A DNA stretch of 64,000 nucleotides from Caminibacter mediatlanticus TB-2. GTDB lineage: Bacteria > Campylobacterota > Campylobacteria > Campylobacterales > Nautiliaceae. The translations under genes were made by a program, and so were the position numbers. The notes under the pieces are model-generated. The model was not told where the DNA came from, ran no database searches, and saw only the letters and a list, made by a program, of their open reading frames with translations. Below are positions 7,627 to 18,283 of the stretch, piece after piece; position 1 is the first letter of the stretch; each line of letters begins with the position of its first letter. The stretch lies in the NCBI RefSeq assembly GCF_005843985.1, contig NZ_CP040463.1:1414001-1478000 (forward strand). Reading direction: 5' to 3'.

Positions 7627-8775
7627 CCAATCAAATGATTGCAACGTTTTTCTAAGTGGATAATAAAAAACTTTATTCTCCTCTAATCGTATTATACCAA
7701 TTTTACTTGAAAAATTAACACGTTTTATAAACATAATTGAATTTCCATCTACTGAAAAATTTGGAAACATATTTTGACCATTCATAGTAAGCCTTTTAAG
7801 TGAATCATCATTTGCATTTACTAAAAATAAATTAAATGTATTTGGCTTAAAAGCATTGGCTGTCTCTCTTGTAGAAATAACTAAATTATCCATATATGTA
7901 TCAACACCTACTTGATTTTTACCATGATATAATACTCTACTTACTGCACCTGTTGTTAAGTCTTTTTGAAATACATATGGGTTTCCATATCTATCTGATA
8001 CAAAAATAATTTTATCTCCCCAAAATTTACCATTTACATCAATACCTTGATAATTTGTTATCTTAGTTAGTTTTTTAGTATTTAAGTCAAATAAATATAC
8101 ATCAGGTTGTCCATTTGGAGCAAGTGTTAATAATAATTTGTTATCTTTAACATCTGATACTATTAACATCCCCTGAGAAGATAATATTTTTTCTTTTTTG
8201 CCTGTATAAATATTAAATTTATATAAAACTGGTTTTCTTTCGTATCTTGTAAAATATATTGTTGTTTGTTTATTATCTGCCCATTTTGGAAATACATTAA
8301 GTCCCCCAGCTAAAAGTCTTCTTTTATATGAAAGCGTATAATCAGCCAAATAGATATTTGCTTCTTTTGGTGCAACTAACAAAGAATATATTACTTTTCT
8401 AATTAAAAATTTAGCACTTGGCAATTTAAAAAATTCATTAATATCATAAACAGCTCTATGAACTAAAAAAGGAAAAAACGCATATGTATTTGAATGATAT
8501 CTTTTTATTAAAATTGTATTAGAGTCTTTTTGATATTCAACAGTTAAAGTTTTCTTGATTTTATTATAATTAAAAATAAATTTATATGGTGTATTATTAC
8601 TAATCTCAAAATGGTCTAATACTTTAATATCCATATCTAAGATTTTTTTTACTTCTTGGGGGCCAGAATATTTTATACTAATTACTGGCTTATTTTCTAA
8701 ATATTTAGTAATAACAAATTCTTTTGAAAATGTAATATTAAATAATAAAATAATTGTTAAGAGTATTTTTTTCAT
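7624..8775 (-). CDS. tolB: Tol-Pal system beta-propeller protein TolB
   Basis: A 383-aa periplasmic protein: signal peptide (1-17), N-terminal alpha/beta domain (about 20-130) and a C-terminal beta-propeller with repeated strand motifs (KWADNKQTTIYFTRYE, KIIFVSDRYGNPYVF, MFPNFSVDGNSIMFIKR). It contacts Pal and the TolA C-terminus. The ATG overlaps the tolA stop by 4 nt. Somewhat shorter than the 430-aa enterobacterial protein. Confidence 0.93.
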   Translation of the reverse strand: MKKILLTIILLFNITFSKEFVITKYLENKPVISIKYSGPQEVKKILDMDIKVLDHFEISNNTPYKFIFNYNKIKKTLTVEYQKDSNTILIKRYHSNTYAFFPFLVHRAVYDINEFFKLPSAKFLIRKVIYSLLVAPKEANIYLADYTLSYKRRLLAGGLNVFPKWADNKQTTIYFTRYERKPVLYKFNIYTGKKEKILSSQGMLIVSDVKDNKLLLTLAPNGQPDVYLFDLNTKKLTKITNYQGIDVNGKFWGDKIIFVSDRYGNPYVFQKDLTTGAVSRVLYHGKNQVGVDTYMDNLVISTRETANAFKPNTFNLFLVNANDDSLKRLTMNGQNMFPNFSVDGNSIMFIKRVNFSSKIGIIRLEENKVFYYPLRKTLQSFDW

Positions 8776-9473
8776 CTATTCACCTTCGTATTAAAAGTTA
8801 TATTAAAATTAAAATTTTTATTAAATATCAACGATTTAATTCCACTAATTAACTCTTTTTGCTTGGCTTCATCTAAATTACTATCTAATATAATAACATA
8901 AATTTTTCCATCTTTTGACACAACGTTTATTTTAGCATATTCTCCTGGCAAATTAGAAACTTTATACCATATTTTTCCAATTTTTTGTATAGTTTCATTT
9001 ACTTCTTTATCACTCATATTATTAGATGTTTTAGATTGAATACTTATATCAACATTTAAATCTTTCACTTTTTTTAATACTTTCTCCACTTTTCTTGTTA
9101 TACCTTTTAGTCTACTCATTTCTTCTTGTTTTTGTAATTTTAATGGTGTAGAATTAATATTATCATTTACACTTTTAAATATGTCATTAAAATTAACATC
9201 ACCACCTTTTGTAATATTTGTTTTAGAACCTTTTTTAACTTTTTTTGTAACTTTTTTCTCAACTTTTACAATTTTTTTATCTAATACTGATATTTTTTTA
9301 TTTTCTTTATTAATTGTTTGTTTTATTGATTTATTTTTTGAAGGTACAATTATTGCAGTATGTATTAATACCTTTTTTTCTTTTTTTACATTAGGAATAA
9401 TGTTAAAAAAAAAGAAAAAAATTAAAGATAAATAAATAATTAAAGTTAATAAAAAAGAAAAAAAAGCAATCAT
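8772..9473 (-). CDS. tolA: TolA-like energy transducer (TonB/TolA C-terminal domain)
   Basis: A 233-aa inner-membrane protein with one N-terminal membrane anchor (about 3-25), a Lys-rich middle (about 60-100) and a C-terminal TolA/TonB-type domain (about 155-230, starting near VNETIQKIGKIWYKV). It would span the periplasm and pass proton-motive energy from TolQR to TolB-Pal. Poorly conserved in sequence; the name rests mainly on position between tolR and tolB and on architecture. Start overlaps tolR by 4 nt. Confidence 0.8.
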   Translation of the reverse strand: MIAFFSFLLTLIIYLSLIFFFFFNIIPNVKKEKKVLIHTAIIVPSKNKSIKQTINKENKKISVLDKKIVKVEKKVTKKVKKGSKTNITKGGDVNFNDIFKSVNDNINSTPLKLQKQEEMSRLKGITRKVEKVLKKVKDLNVDISIQSKTSNNMSDKEVNETIQKIGKIWYKVSNLPGEYAKINVVSKDGKIYVIILDSNLDEAKQKELISGIKSLIFNKNFNFNITFNTKVNR

Positions 9474-9847
9474 TTAGTTAATAATCCTATTTGAGTAAAT
9501 CCAGATTTTACCACTGCTGCATATACCTTCATAAAGGTATCATATTTTATATTTTTATCAGCAGCTATATATACTAATGCATTTTTATTAAAATTTCCAT
9601 ATTTTAAATTAAAATTTTCTAAAAAATCATTAAGAGGAATTTTTTGTTGATTAACAATAGCATAAGAAGAATTAGGAATAGTAATTGTAATTGTTGCTTT
9701 TTTTACTGCTGGTGTAGTTTTACTACCTTCTGGTAAATTAACATTTTTTTCTTGATACGTAGAGACTGTAACAGAAACCATCAATATTGCAAGTAAAACC
9801 AACATTATATCTACAAAAGGTGTTATATTAAGTTCTGGCTTTTTCAT
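9470..9847 (-). CDS. tolR: TolR/ExbD-type proton-channel protein
   Basis: A 125-aa protein with a single N-terminal membrane helix carrying the essential aspartate in NITPFVDIMLVLLAILMV, then a periplasmic ExbD domain. It forms the proton-driven stator with the TolQ homologue encoded just before it (4-nt overlap). Confidence 0.92.
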   Translation of the reverse strand: MKKPELNITPFVDIMLVLLAILMVSVTVSTYQEKNVNLPEGSKTTPAVKKATITITIPNSSYAIVNQQKIPLNDFLENFNLKYGNFNKNALVYIAADKNIKYDTFMKVYAAVVKSGFTQIGLLTK

Positions 9848-10392
9848 TTGCTTAAATACATATCCCTTTGCATTTTTAAAGTTAAAATTAAATCTTCAAC
9901 TTTTTTAGATAATATTTGATGAAAAGTATAAGCAGGTACTGCTACTATAATACCTATTGCAGTTGCAATTAGTGCATCTGCTATTGCAGGTGCAATCATA
10001 TTAATAGTAGTAACACTTTGCATTCCAGCAAAAGCATTTAAAATTCCAACAACAGTACCAAATAATCCAATAAAAGGCGCAGTTGAAGCAACAATGCTTA
10101 AAAACACAAGACCATTATTTGCTTTTTTTCTTGCACCTTCAATACAAGCATCAAAAGTATATTTATTTGGTTTATTAGCTTTTTCTAAACAAGAATATAA
10201 TGAAGAATTCATTGGAAATAATTCGCTAATTAATAAAGAATTTAAAGCTTCTTCTTCTTTTTTTATCCAAATAAATAAAGAAATATATTTATAAAAAAAG
10301 ACAAAAAAGACAAAAAAAAGATAAATACCTAGCCATCCTAAAACAATTAAGTTTATAGGATTACTTAGTATTTTAGATATTTCTGGCAGCAT
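9844..10392 (-). CDS. tolQ: TolQ/ExbB-type proton-channel protein
   Basis: A 182-aa inner-membrane protein with three membrane segments (about 15-37, 95-120 and 135-160). The MotA/TolQ/ExbB signature includes APFIGLFGTVVGI and the Thr/Ala-rich third helix. It surrounds the TolR helices in the proton channel. The reading frame starts inside atpC (20-nt overlap), tying tol to the atp operon. Confidence 0.93.
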   Translation of the reverse strand: MLPEISKILSNPINLIVLGWLGIYLFFVFFVFFYKYISLFIWIKKEEEALNSLLISELFPMNSSLYSCLEKANKPNKYTFDACIEGARKKANNGLVFLSIVASTAPFIGLFGTVVGILNAFAGMQSVTTINMIAPAIADALIATAIGIIVAVPAYTFHQILSKKVEDLILTLKMQRDMYLSK

Positions 10393-10753
10393 TTTCTATT
10401 TTCGATGCAACTGCTGCTGCTAAAACATCAGAATCAGCAGCTTCTTGTATTAATTTTTTAGCTCTTTCAATTGCTTCAGCAATTTCACTCTCACTACTTC
10501 CCGTAACAGGTACTGCACCTTCTGCTAAAACATTAATATGCTCAGGAGTCACTTCTACATATCCCCAATTTATAGCAATTACTTCTTCATTTCCATTATC
10601 TTTTTTTAACGTAATTACGCCTGGCTTTAAATTTGTAACTAATGGTAAGTGTCCATCTAATACACCAAACTCACCATCAATCCCAGGAAAAGTTGCTTCT
10701 TTTATTTCCCCTTGGAAAATTCTTCCAAGTGGAGTTACAATATCAATTTTCAT
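10373..10753 (-). CDS. atpC: F1Fo ATP synthase epsilon subunit
   Basis: A 126-aa central-stalk subunit with an N-terminal beta-sandwich (TPLGRIFQGEIKEATFPGIDGEFGVLDGH) and a C-terminal helical hairpin rich in Ala/Glu. It controls ATP hydrolysis by F1. Last gene of the atp cluster; it ends inside tolQ. Confidence 0.96.
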   Translation of the reverse strand: MKIDIVTPLGRIFQGEIKEATFPGIDGEFGVLDGHLPLVTNLKPGVITLKKDNGNEEVIAINWGYVEVTPEHINVLAEGAVPVTGSSESEIAEAIERAKKLIQEAADSDVLAAAVASKIENAARNI

Positions 10754-10755
10754 TT

Positions 10756-12174
<1,419 letters not shown>

Positions 12175-13056
12175 TTATTTTTTCTTCATAGCTTCAATAG
12201 CTGTAACAATTTCTATAAGTTCTCTTGTAACGTTTTCTTGTCTTACTTTGTTAAATTGAAGTGTTAATTGTCTTACCATTTCTTGTGCATTATTTGTTGC
12301 AGCATCCATTGCTTGCATTCTTGCACTATGTTCACCTGCTAATGAATCAAGTAAACTATAATACATTGTATATTCTAAATATTTTTTTACAAGACTTTCT
12401 AATATTACTTCATAATCATCCTCAGGTTCTACTTCTAAAAATTCATTTTTTGGTTCAGTTTCAACTTCAACAGGTAATAGTTCTTGTACATGTACTTGTT
12501 GAGTTAATTTATTTACATAACCATTGTGGATTAAAATAATATTATCAATATTTTCATTTACGAAATCTTCGTAAGATTTTTCAATTACTTCTGCTGCTTT
12601 TTCATAATTTGGTGCTGAGCTTAGACCAATATATTCTTCATACATTTCAATACCAACAAATCTAAAATATTCAATTGCTTTTTTTCCAACAACTTTTAAT
12701 CTAATTTTTATATTATTCTTTTTTAATTCTTCTATTTTTTTAAGTGTAGCCTTAATAGTTTGTATATTAAAACCTCCACATAAACCTTTATCGGCAGTTA
12801 CAACAATTAAATCAACTTTTTCATGTTTTTCTATATGAGCAAAAGCTCTTAAATTTATACTATCTTTAATTGAAGCAAGTTTTGATGATATTTCTTTTAT
12901 AACTTCATCTATTTTTCTTGCATATTCTCTTGACATTAATAAAGCTTCTTCTGCTCTTTTTAATTTAGCAGTAGATACGAGCTTCATAGCTCGTGTTGTT
13001 TTTTGTGTGTTTTTAACACTATTTATTTTTGCTTTTAGTTCTTTTAAAGTTGCCAT
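12175..13056 (-). CDS. atpG: F1Fo ATP synthase gamma subunit
   Basis: A 293-aa rotor shaft. Two long terminal helices form the coiled coil: MATLKELKAKINSVKNTQK at the start and RQENVTRELIEIVTAIEA at the end. A Rossmann-like middle lies between them (VTADKGLCGGFN near residue 90). Standard length and position. Confidence 0.97.
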   Translation of the reverse strand: MATLKELKAKINSVKNTQKTTRAMKLVSTAKLKRAEEALLMSREYARKIDEVIKEISSKLASIKDSINLRAFAHIEKHEKVDLIVVTADKGLCGGFNIQTIKATLKKIEELKKNNIKIRLKVVGKKAIEYFRFVGIEMYEEYIGLSSAPNYEKAAEVIEKSYEDFVNENIDNIILIHNGYVNKLTQQVHVQELLPVEVETEPKNEFLEVEPEDDYEVILESLVKKYLEYTMYYSLLDSLAGEHSARMQAMDAATNNAQEMVRQLTLQFNKVRQENVTRELIEIVTAIEAMKKK

Positions 13057-13060
13057 TTAA

Positions 13061-14566
13061 TTATCCTTCTGGACTAAATTGAGCCTTGAACTCTTCTAAA
13101 GCTTTTTTAATTAAATCTTCAGTTTCATCATCAATTTTTTGTTTAGTTCTAATGTTTTCAAAAATTTGTGGATATTTAGTCTCAATGAATGGATATAGTT
13201 CTTCTTCAAATTTTCTAACAGCTTTTACAGGAATATCATCTAAATATCCTCTTGTACCAGCATAGATTATTACAACTTGTTTTTCTACTGGTAATGGTTG
13301 ATGAGCAGGTTGTTTTAAGATTTCTACTAATCTTTGTCCTCTTTCAAGTTGTTTTCTACTTGCTTCATCTAAATCACTTGCAAATTGTGCGAATGCTTCA
13401 AGTTCTCTATATTGTGCAAGTTCAAGTCTAAGTGTACCTGCTACTTGTTTCATAGCTTTAATTTGAGCTGCACCACCAACCCTTGATACTGATAACCCAA
13501 CATTAATTGCAGGTCTTATACCTTTATTAAATAGATTTGTTTCTAAGAAAATCTGTCCATCTGTAATTGAAATTACGTTAGTTGGAATGTATGCTGCAAC
13601 ATCTCCACCTTTTGTTTCAATAATTGGAAGTGCAGTTAAACTTCCCGCACCAAGTTTATCATTAAGTTTTGCAGCTCTTTCAAGCAATCTACTATGAAGA
13701 TAAAATACATCACCTGGATACGCTTCTCTTCCTGGAGGTCTTCTAAGAAGAAGTGACATTTCTCTATAAGCATCAGCATGTTTACTTAAATCATCATAAA
13801 CTATTAATGCATGTCTTCCATTATCTCTAAAATATTCACCCATAGTTACACCTGAATATGGTGCTAAAAATTTAAGTGATGCTGCTTCTGATGCTGATGC
13901 ATTTACAACAATTGTATAATCCATTGCACCATGTTCTTCAAGAATTCTTACAATATTTGCAACAGTTGATTGTTTTTGTCCAATTGCAACATATATACAA
14001 ATTACATCTTGACCTTTTTGATTTAAGATTGTATCAATTGCAACAGTAGTTTTACCTGTTTGTCTATCACCAATAATTAACTCTCTTTGTCCTCTTCCAA
14101 TTGGAACTAATGCATCAATTGCTTTAATACCAGTTTGAAGTGGCTCATGAACAGATTTTCTTGCCATAATTCCAGGTGCTTTTTCTTCTACATATCTATA
14201 TTCAGTAGCTTCAATTTCACCTTTTCCATCAATAGGCTCACCTAATGCATTAACAACTCTTCCTATAAGTGCTTCACCAACTGGTACTGAAATTAATCTA
14301 CCAAGTCTTTTTACTGTGCTTCCTTCTACAATATCAGTACCTTTTCCAAGTACAACTACACCTACATTATCAGTTTCAAGGTTGAATACTAAACCTTTTT
14401 CACCTGTTTCAAATTCAACCATTTCACCAGCCATAACTTTTGTAAGACCATAAACTTTTGCAATCCCATCTGCTGAATAGATTACTTTTCCAACTTCTTC
14501 TACATCTACTTTTAATTCAAAGTTTTCTATTCTCTCTTTAATAATTTGCGTGATTTCCTGTACCAC
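13061..14566 (-). CDS. atpA: F1Fo ATP synthase alpha subunit
   Basis: A 501-aa non-catalytic nucleotide-binding subunit. The P-loop GDRQTGKT is near residue 168 and the family signature [14 protein letters not shown] near residue 365. Pairs with atpD to form the F1 hexamer. Confidence 0.99.
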   Translation of the reverse strand: MVQEITQIIKERIENFELKVDVEEVGKVIYSADGIAKVYGLTKVMAGEMVEFETGEKGLVFNLETDNVGVVVLGKGTDIVEGSTVKRLGRLISVPVGEALIGRVVNALGEPIDGKGEIEATEYRYVEEKAPGIMARKSVHEPLQTGIKAIDALVPIGRGQRELIIGDRQTGKTTVAIDTILNQKGQDVICIYVAIGQKQSTVANIVRILEEHGAMDYTIVVNASASEAASLKFLAPYSGVTMGEYFRDNGRHALIVYDDLSKHADAYREMSLLLRRPPGREAYPGDVFYLHSRLLERAAKLNDKLGAGSLTALPIIETKGGDVAAYIPTNVISITDGQIFLETNLFNKGIRPAINVGLSVSRVGGAAQIKAMKQVAGTLRLELAQYRELEAFAQFASDLDEASRKQLERGQRLVEILKQPAHQPLPVEKQVVIIYAGTRGYLDDIPVKAVRKFEEELYPFIETKYPQIFENIRTKQKIDDETEDLIKKALEEFKAQFSPEG

Positions 14567-14585
14567 TTAAACTCCTTTCATTAAT

Positions 14586-15101
14586 TTAAATTGCTTTTAT
14601 AATTGTATCTATTAAATTTTGTTTAATTCTATCTTCTACAACAGCTATTTCAACATCTAATACATCAACTAAAACTTTAATACCTTTTAAATCTTCATCT
14701 TTTAATTTAAGCTTTATTGTTGCATTAAATTCTTTTGATAATTTATCTTCAATAGCTTTTAAAGTATCTTCTGATACTTTACCTATAACCGTACCAGCAT
14801 ATGTGTTAAACATTTTTGAAACTTCTGCATAAAGTTTTTTATAAATCTCTTTTATTAAATCAATTCTCTTATTTTCAATTAGAATTCTTAAAAAGTTTTT
14901 AAATTTACTATTTTCACATTCAGCTGTTTTAGACAAAAAATCTACTTTTTCATCTACTGTTAGTAAAGGAGATTTTACTAATAAAATAAATTTTGGCTCT
15001 TTTGCAACTAAACTAAGTTTTGCAACTGCTTCGTAAACTTCTACTACTTCATTTTCATTTAAGCTTAAAAGTAATGCTTTTACATACTTATCTACTATCA
15101 T
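14586..15101 (-). CDS. atpH: F1Fo ATP synthase delta subunit
   Basis: A 171-aa peripheral-stalk cap (OSCP-like). The N-terminal helical domain covers about residues 1-105; the C-terminal part contains VGKVSEDTLKAIEDKLS and ends IKQNLIDTIIKAI. It joins the b/b' stalk to the top of F1. Adjacent to atpF with a 1-nt overlap. Confidence 0.93.
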   Translation of the reverse strand: MIVDKYVKALLLSLNENEVVEVYEAVAKLSLVAKEPKFILLVKSPLLTVDEKVDFLSKTAECENSKFKNFLRILIENKRIDLIKEIYKKLYAEVSKMFNTYAGTVIGKVSEDTLKAIEDKLSKEFNATIKLKLKDEDLKGIKVLVDVLDVEIAVVEDRIKQNLIDTIIKAI

Positions 15102-15601
15102 TATGCTGCCTTTAATATTAATTTAGCTGCATCTTCACTTGAAATATGCACATCTTTTAATACTTCTTCTAAGAAAGTTTTAATAGCTTCTTGTTTATTT
15201 TTCTTAATTTCATTTTCTTTATATTCTTCAAAATATTTTTGAAGCGTTTTAATTTCTTCTTCAACCTTAGTTAAAATTTGTTTTTCAATGAACTCAGCTT
15301 CTTTTTTAGCATTTTCTCTAATCTCTTCTGCTAATTTTTTAGTTTGTTCAAGTTCAGCTTTTAAAGCTTCTTTTCTTGTTTTAACTTCATTTAGTTTTGA
15401 TTCAATTTCTTGAAATCTTTTTGCTATATTTTCCTTTCTCTCTTTAAAAAATTTTTTAATTTTATCAGCTAAAAGATAATATAAAATTGCTGCAAATATA
15501 ATAAAGTTAATTGTTCTTGGAATTATATCTGTCTGATTAGCAGCTTCACTTGCAAAAACTGTTGCTACACTTAAAATAGATAAAAACAGTAGTTTCTTCA
15601 T
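15101..15601 (-). CDS. atpF: F1Fo ATP synthase subunit b
   Basis: A 166-aa stator with an extra N-terminal hydrophobic, signal-like stretch (MKKLLFLSILSVATVFAS). The true membrane helix follows (about 27-46), then a long charged coiled coil. A cleavable or second N-terminal segment is typical of the Campylobacterota b subunit. Overlaps b' by 4 nt. Fo subunits a and c are not in the window; in this phylum they sit elsewhere. Confidence 0.93.
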   Translation of the reverse strand: MKKLLFLSILSVATVFASEAANQTDIIPRTINFIIFAAILYYLLADKIKKFFKERKENIAKRFQEIESKLNEVKTRKEALKAELEQTKKLAEEIRENAKKEAEFIEKQILTKVEEEIKTLQKYFEEYKENEIKKNKQEAIKTFLEEVLKDVHISSEDAAKLILKAA

Positions 15602-16023
15602 GCTACAGTCCTTAATTTATTTTCAATTAGAGATTTTAATTCATCTTTATCTTTTAATAACTCACTAAGAATTTTTTTCTTTTCAACTTCTAATTGCTCT
15701 CTTAAAGCCTCTTTTGCTTCTTCTATTTCTCTAACTTTTATAGCTTTTAATTTTTCAGCTTCTTCTTTTGCTTTTAATTTTGCATTTTCAATAGTTTTTC
15801 TTGCATCATCTCTTGCTAATTGTAGAATCGTTTTAATTTCTTCTTCAATTTCTTTTGTTTCTTCTGTGTTTTTAGAGATTAATTCCATCTCATTTTTTAA
15901 TTTTGCTTCTCTTTCATCCATAAATTTTACAAGTGGATCAAATAACCAAATTTTTAAAAAAAACATCGTTATGAAAAATAATATAGCCATAATGGCCATC
16001 ACGCCAATGTTAATATCTAACAT
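15598..16023 (-). CDS. atpF': F1Fo ATP synthase subunit b'
   Basis: A 141-aa second stator chain with one N-terminal membrane helix (about 7-28) and a highly charged coiled coil (30-140). It forms a b-b' heterodimer with the next gene product. It is the first gene of the atp cluster, with AAAAAGGAG upstream of the ATG and a plausible -10 16 nt before the GG. Confidence 0.93.
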   Translation of the reverse strand: MLDINIGVMAIMAILFFITMFFLKIWLFDPLVKFMDEREAKLKNEMELISKNTEETKEIEEEIKTILQLARDDARKTIENAKLKAKEEAEKLKAIKVREIEEAKEALREQLEVEKKKILSELLKDKDELKSLIENKLRTVA

Positions 16024-16042
16024 TAAATCTCCTTTTTATGAA

Positions 16043-16048
16043 ATTTTA
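16043..16048 (-). promoter_or_regulatory. Putative -10 of the atp operon
   Basis: TAAAAT on the minus strand sits in the 33-bp gap between parB and atpF', 16 nt before the GG of the atpF' ribosome site, and matches the compact promoter layout of this genome. The atp genes may therefore have their own promoter besides read-through from parAB. Confidence 0.45.
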
Positions 16049-16056
16049 ACATAATT

Positions 16057-16887
16057 CTAATTATTAATACCTAAAAGTTTTTTTAATTTTTCTAAATCTG
16101 TATCATTTTTATACTTTAACTTAATAAAATCTTTTCCAATTTCTACTTTTATATCATTTTCTTTTAATTTTTCTGTTATTTTTATGATATCTTCATTTAA
16201 ATAATCATCTTTTTTATTCTCTTTTATTTTTTTTACTAATTTTTCAGTTTCTCGTACTGATAAATTTTCTTTTAAAATTTTTTCGGCTATTTCTTTAGTT
16301 TTTTCATTAGATAAACTAACAAGCACTTTTGCATGTCCTAAACTTAACTCTTTTTTTCTAATTTTTTCTATAACTTCTTCTGGGAGATTTAAGATTCTAA
16401 GCATATTTGTAATATATGCTCTACTTTTTCCTAAATTTTTAGCTAATTCATCATGAGTATAACCATGTTTTTTGATTAGTTCATATAAAGAAAGAGCAAT
16501 TTCAATAGGAGATAAATCTTCTCTTTGTATATTTTCAATTAAAGCATATTCTCTTAAATCATCCACTGTATAATCAACAATTATTGCTTTTATTTTATCT
16601 TTACCAAGTTTTTTTGTTGCTTTAAGCCTTCTCTCTCCTGCAACTAAAATATAATTATCATCTTTTTTATCTTTAATAACTATAATTGGCTGGATTAGAC
16701 CGTGTTTTTTAATTGATTCTGCTAATTCATTGATAGATTCTTCATTAAATTCTCTTCTTGGTTGAAAAGGATTAGATTTTATTTTTAATACGTCAATTTC
16801 ACTAACACCGCTATTTGGCAAATCTTTAAGATAACCAGCTTCTGCATCTTCTAAAATAGCTCCAAGTCCTCTACCAAGCCTTTTCAT
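16057..16887 (-). CDS. parB: Chromosome-partitioning protein ParB
   Basis: A 276-aa centromere-binding CTPase. The N-terminal GLGAILEDAE is followed by the ParB/Srx domain with NPFQPRREF and the CTP-binding box GERRLKA. The helix-turn-helix is around LAKNLGKSRAYITNMLRIL, then a C-terminal dimer domain. Its start overlaps parA by 4 nt. No parS palindrome was seen in this window. Confidence 0.95.
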   Translation of the reverse strand: MKRLGRGLGAILEDAEAGYLKDLPNSGVSEIDVLKIKSNPFQPRREFNEESINELAESIKKHGLIQPIIVIKDKKDDNYILVAGERRLKATKKLGKDKIKAIIVDYTVDDLREYALIENIQREDLSPIEIALSLYELIKKHGYTHDELAKNLGKSRAYITNMLRILNLPEEVIEKIRKKELSLGHAKVLVSLSNEKTKEIAEKILKENLSVRETEKLVKKIKENKKDDYLNEDIIKITEKLKENDIKVEIGKDFIKLKYKNDTDLEKLKKLLGINN

Positions 16888-17666
16888 TCAGCACTCTCCA
16901 AAATTTTTTTTGCAAGCATCTCATATGCAACAGCACCTTTACTTTTAATATCATAAAGTAAAATAGGTTTACCAAAACTTGGAGCTTCAGCAAGTCTTAC
17001 ATTTCTTGGAATGACTAAAAAATTCCCCTCTTTATCTATAAAAAGTTTTTCTCTAAAATGTCTAATAATATCTGCTAAAACCTGTTTTGAAAGATTGTTT
17101 TTACTTGAATACATAGTTGGGAGCAATCCTTTAATTTGTAATTTAGGATTTGTTGTATGTTGTAAAAGTTTAATTGTTTTCATAAGTTGAGCTAATCCTT
17201 CAAGTGCAAAAAATTCAGTTTGAATTGGAATTATTACACTATCACTTGCATTAAGTGCATTAATAGTAATAAGTCCAAGAGTAGGTGGAGTGTCAATAAT
17301 TATATAATCATAATTAATATTTAAATCTTTTATTCTTTTTCTTAAAATTAACTCTTTATCTTCTAAATAATCAAACTCTCTTTCAATTCCAACAAGCCCA
17401 ATATTTGAAGGAATTAAATCAAGCGTTGGTAAATTTGTATTTAATATAACATCGTTAATATTTTTACTGCCAATTAAAACATGATACAAATTATATTCAT
17501 AATCATTTTTATAAAATCCAAGAGATGATGTTGCATTTGCTTGGGGGTCTGCATCTATTAATAATACTTTTTTATCTGCAATTGCTAAACTTGCTGCTAA
17601 ATTTACTGCCGTTGTTGTTTTACCAACACCACCTTTTTGATTTGCTACTGATATAATCTCTATCAT
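16884..17666 (-). CDS. parA: Chromosome-partitioning ATPase ParA/Soj
   Basis: A 260-aa deviant Walker ATPase. KGGVGKTTTAVNLA (about residues 11-24) is the signature P-loop, LLIDADPQANAT gives the A' motif, and IIIDTPPTLG the Walker B motif. It drives origin segregation with ParB. Part of the conserved birA-parA-parB-atp order. Confidence 0.97.
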   Translation of the reverse strand: MIEIISVANQKGGVGKTTTAVNLAASLAIADKKVLLIDADPQANATSSLGFYKNDYEYNLYHVLIGSKNINDVILNTNLPTLDLIPSNIGLVGIEREFDYLEDKELILRKRIKDLNINYDYIIIDTPPTLGLITINALNASDSVIIPIQTEFFALEGLAQLMKTIKLLQHTTNPKLQIKGLLPTMYSSKNNLSKQVLADIIRHFREKLFIDKEGNFLVIPRNVRLAEAPSFGKPILLYDIKSKGAVAYEMLAKKILESAE

Positions 17667-18283
17667 CTTCTTGAATATACCTTTTTATTATTTTTTATTA
17701 ATGCACCATCATAATTTAAATTTCCATCAATTTTAAAAATATCTTTTGTTTTTTCAAATTCTTTTTTATATTCTTTAATTACTTTTGAAAAATTTTTATA
17801 TTCAAAAACTTCATTAAAAAATTCTTCTAAAATTTTAACATTTTTTATATCAATATCCAAACATCCAAATTCATCATTTAAAGCAAATTTTGTATTTATT
17901 CCAATTCCAGTAACTAAATTTTCATTTACAATATTTGTAATTATTCCACCTATTTTTCTTGGAAAGTTCTCTAATAAATATATATCATTAGGCCATTTTA
18001 AAACCACATTACTTCCAAATTTATTTAATAACTTCTTTAATATCCATCCAAAATAGATAGAAAAGCTTTGAATTGGAACATCTAAAAATTCATTTTTATC
18101 TACAACAAAAGAAAAAAAAAGATTACCTTTTTTTCCTATCCATTTATTATTTCTACTTCCAATACCATCTGTCTGATAATCGCTCCAATAACATATATTT
18201 TTTTCTACCCTATTTTTTTTTAAATCTTCTAATAAAACTTTTTGTGTTGAAGTAATTTCAGGAAAATAAACATATTTAATCAA
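17663..18283 (-). CDS. birA: Biotin-[acetyl-CoA-carboxylase] ligase (no DNA-binding domain)
   Basis: A 206-aa class I biotin protein ligase without the N-terminal helix-turn-helix, so it is an enzyme and not a repressor. It attaches biotin to the carboxyl carrier protein of acetyl-CoA carboxylase. The adenylate loop reads TDGIGSRNNKW and the catalytic Lys lies in LKWPNDIYL. Its start overlaps fmt by 8 nt and its end overlaps parA by 4 nt. Confidence 0.9.
   Translation of the reverse strand: MIKYVYFPEITSTQKVLLEDLKKNRVEKNICYWSDYQTDGIGSRNNKWIGKKGNLFFSFVVDKNEFLDVPIQSFSIYFGWILKKLLNKFGSNVVLKWPNDIYLLENFPRKIGGIITNIVNENLVTGIGINTKFALNDEFGCLDIDIKNVKILEEFFNEVFEYKNFSKVIKEYKKEFEKTKDIFKIDGNLNYDGALIKNNKKVYSRR

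Noticed and set aside
15598-18283. parS centromere site near parAB
   Set aside because: No palindrome like GTTTCACGTGAAAC was seen around parA/parB or elsewhere in the window.
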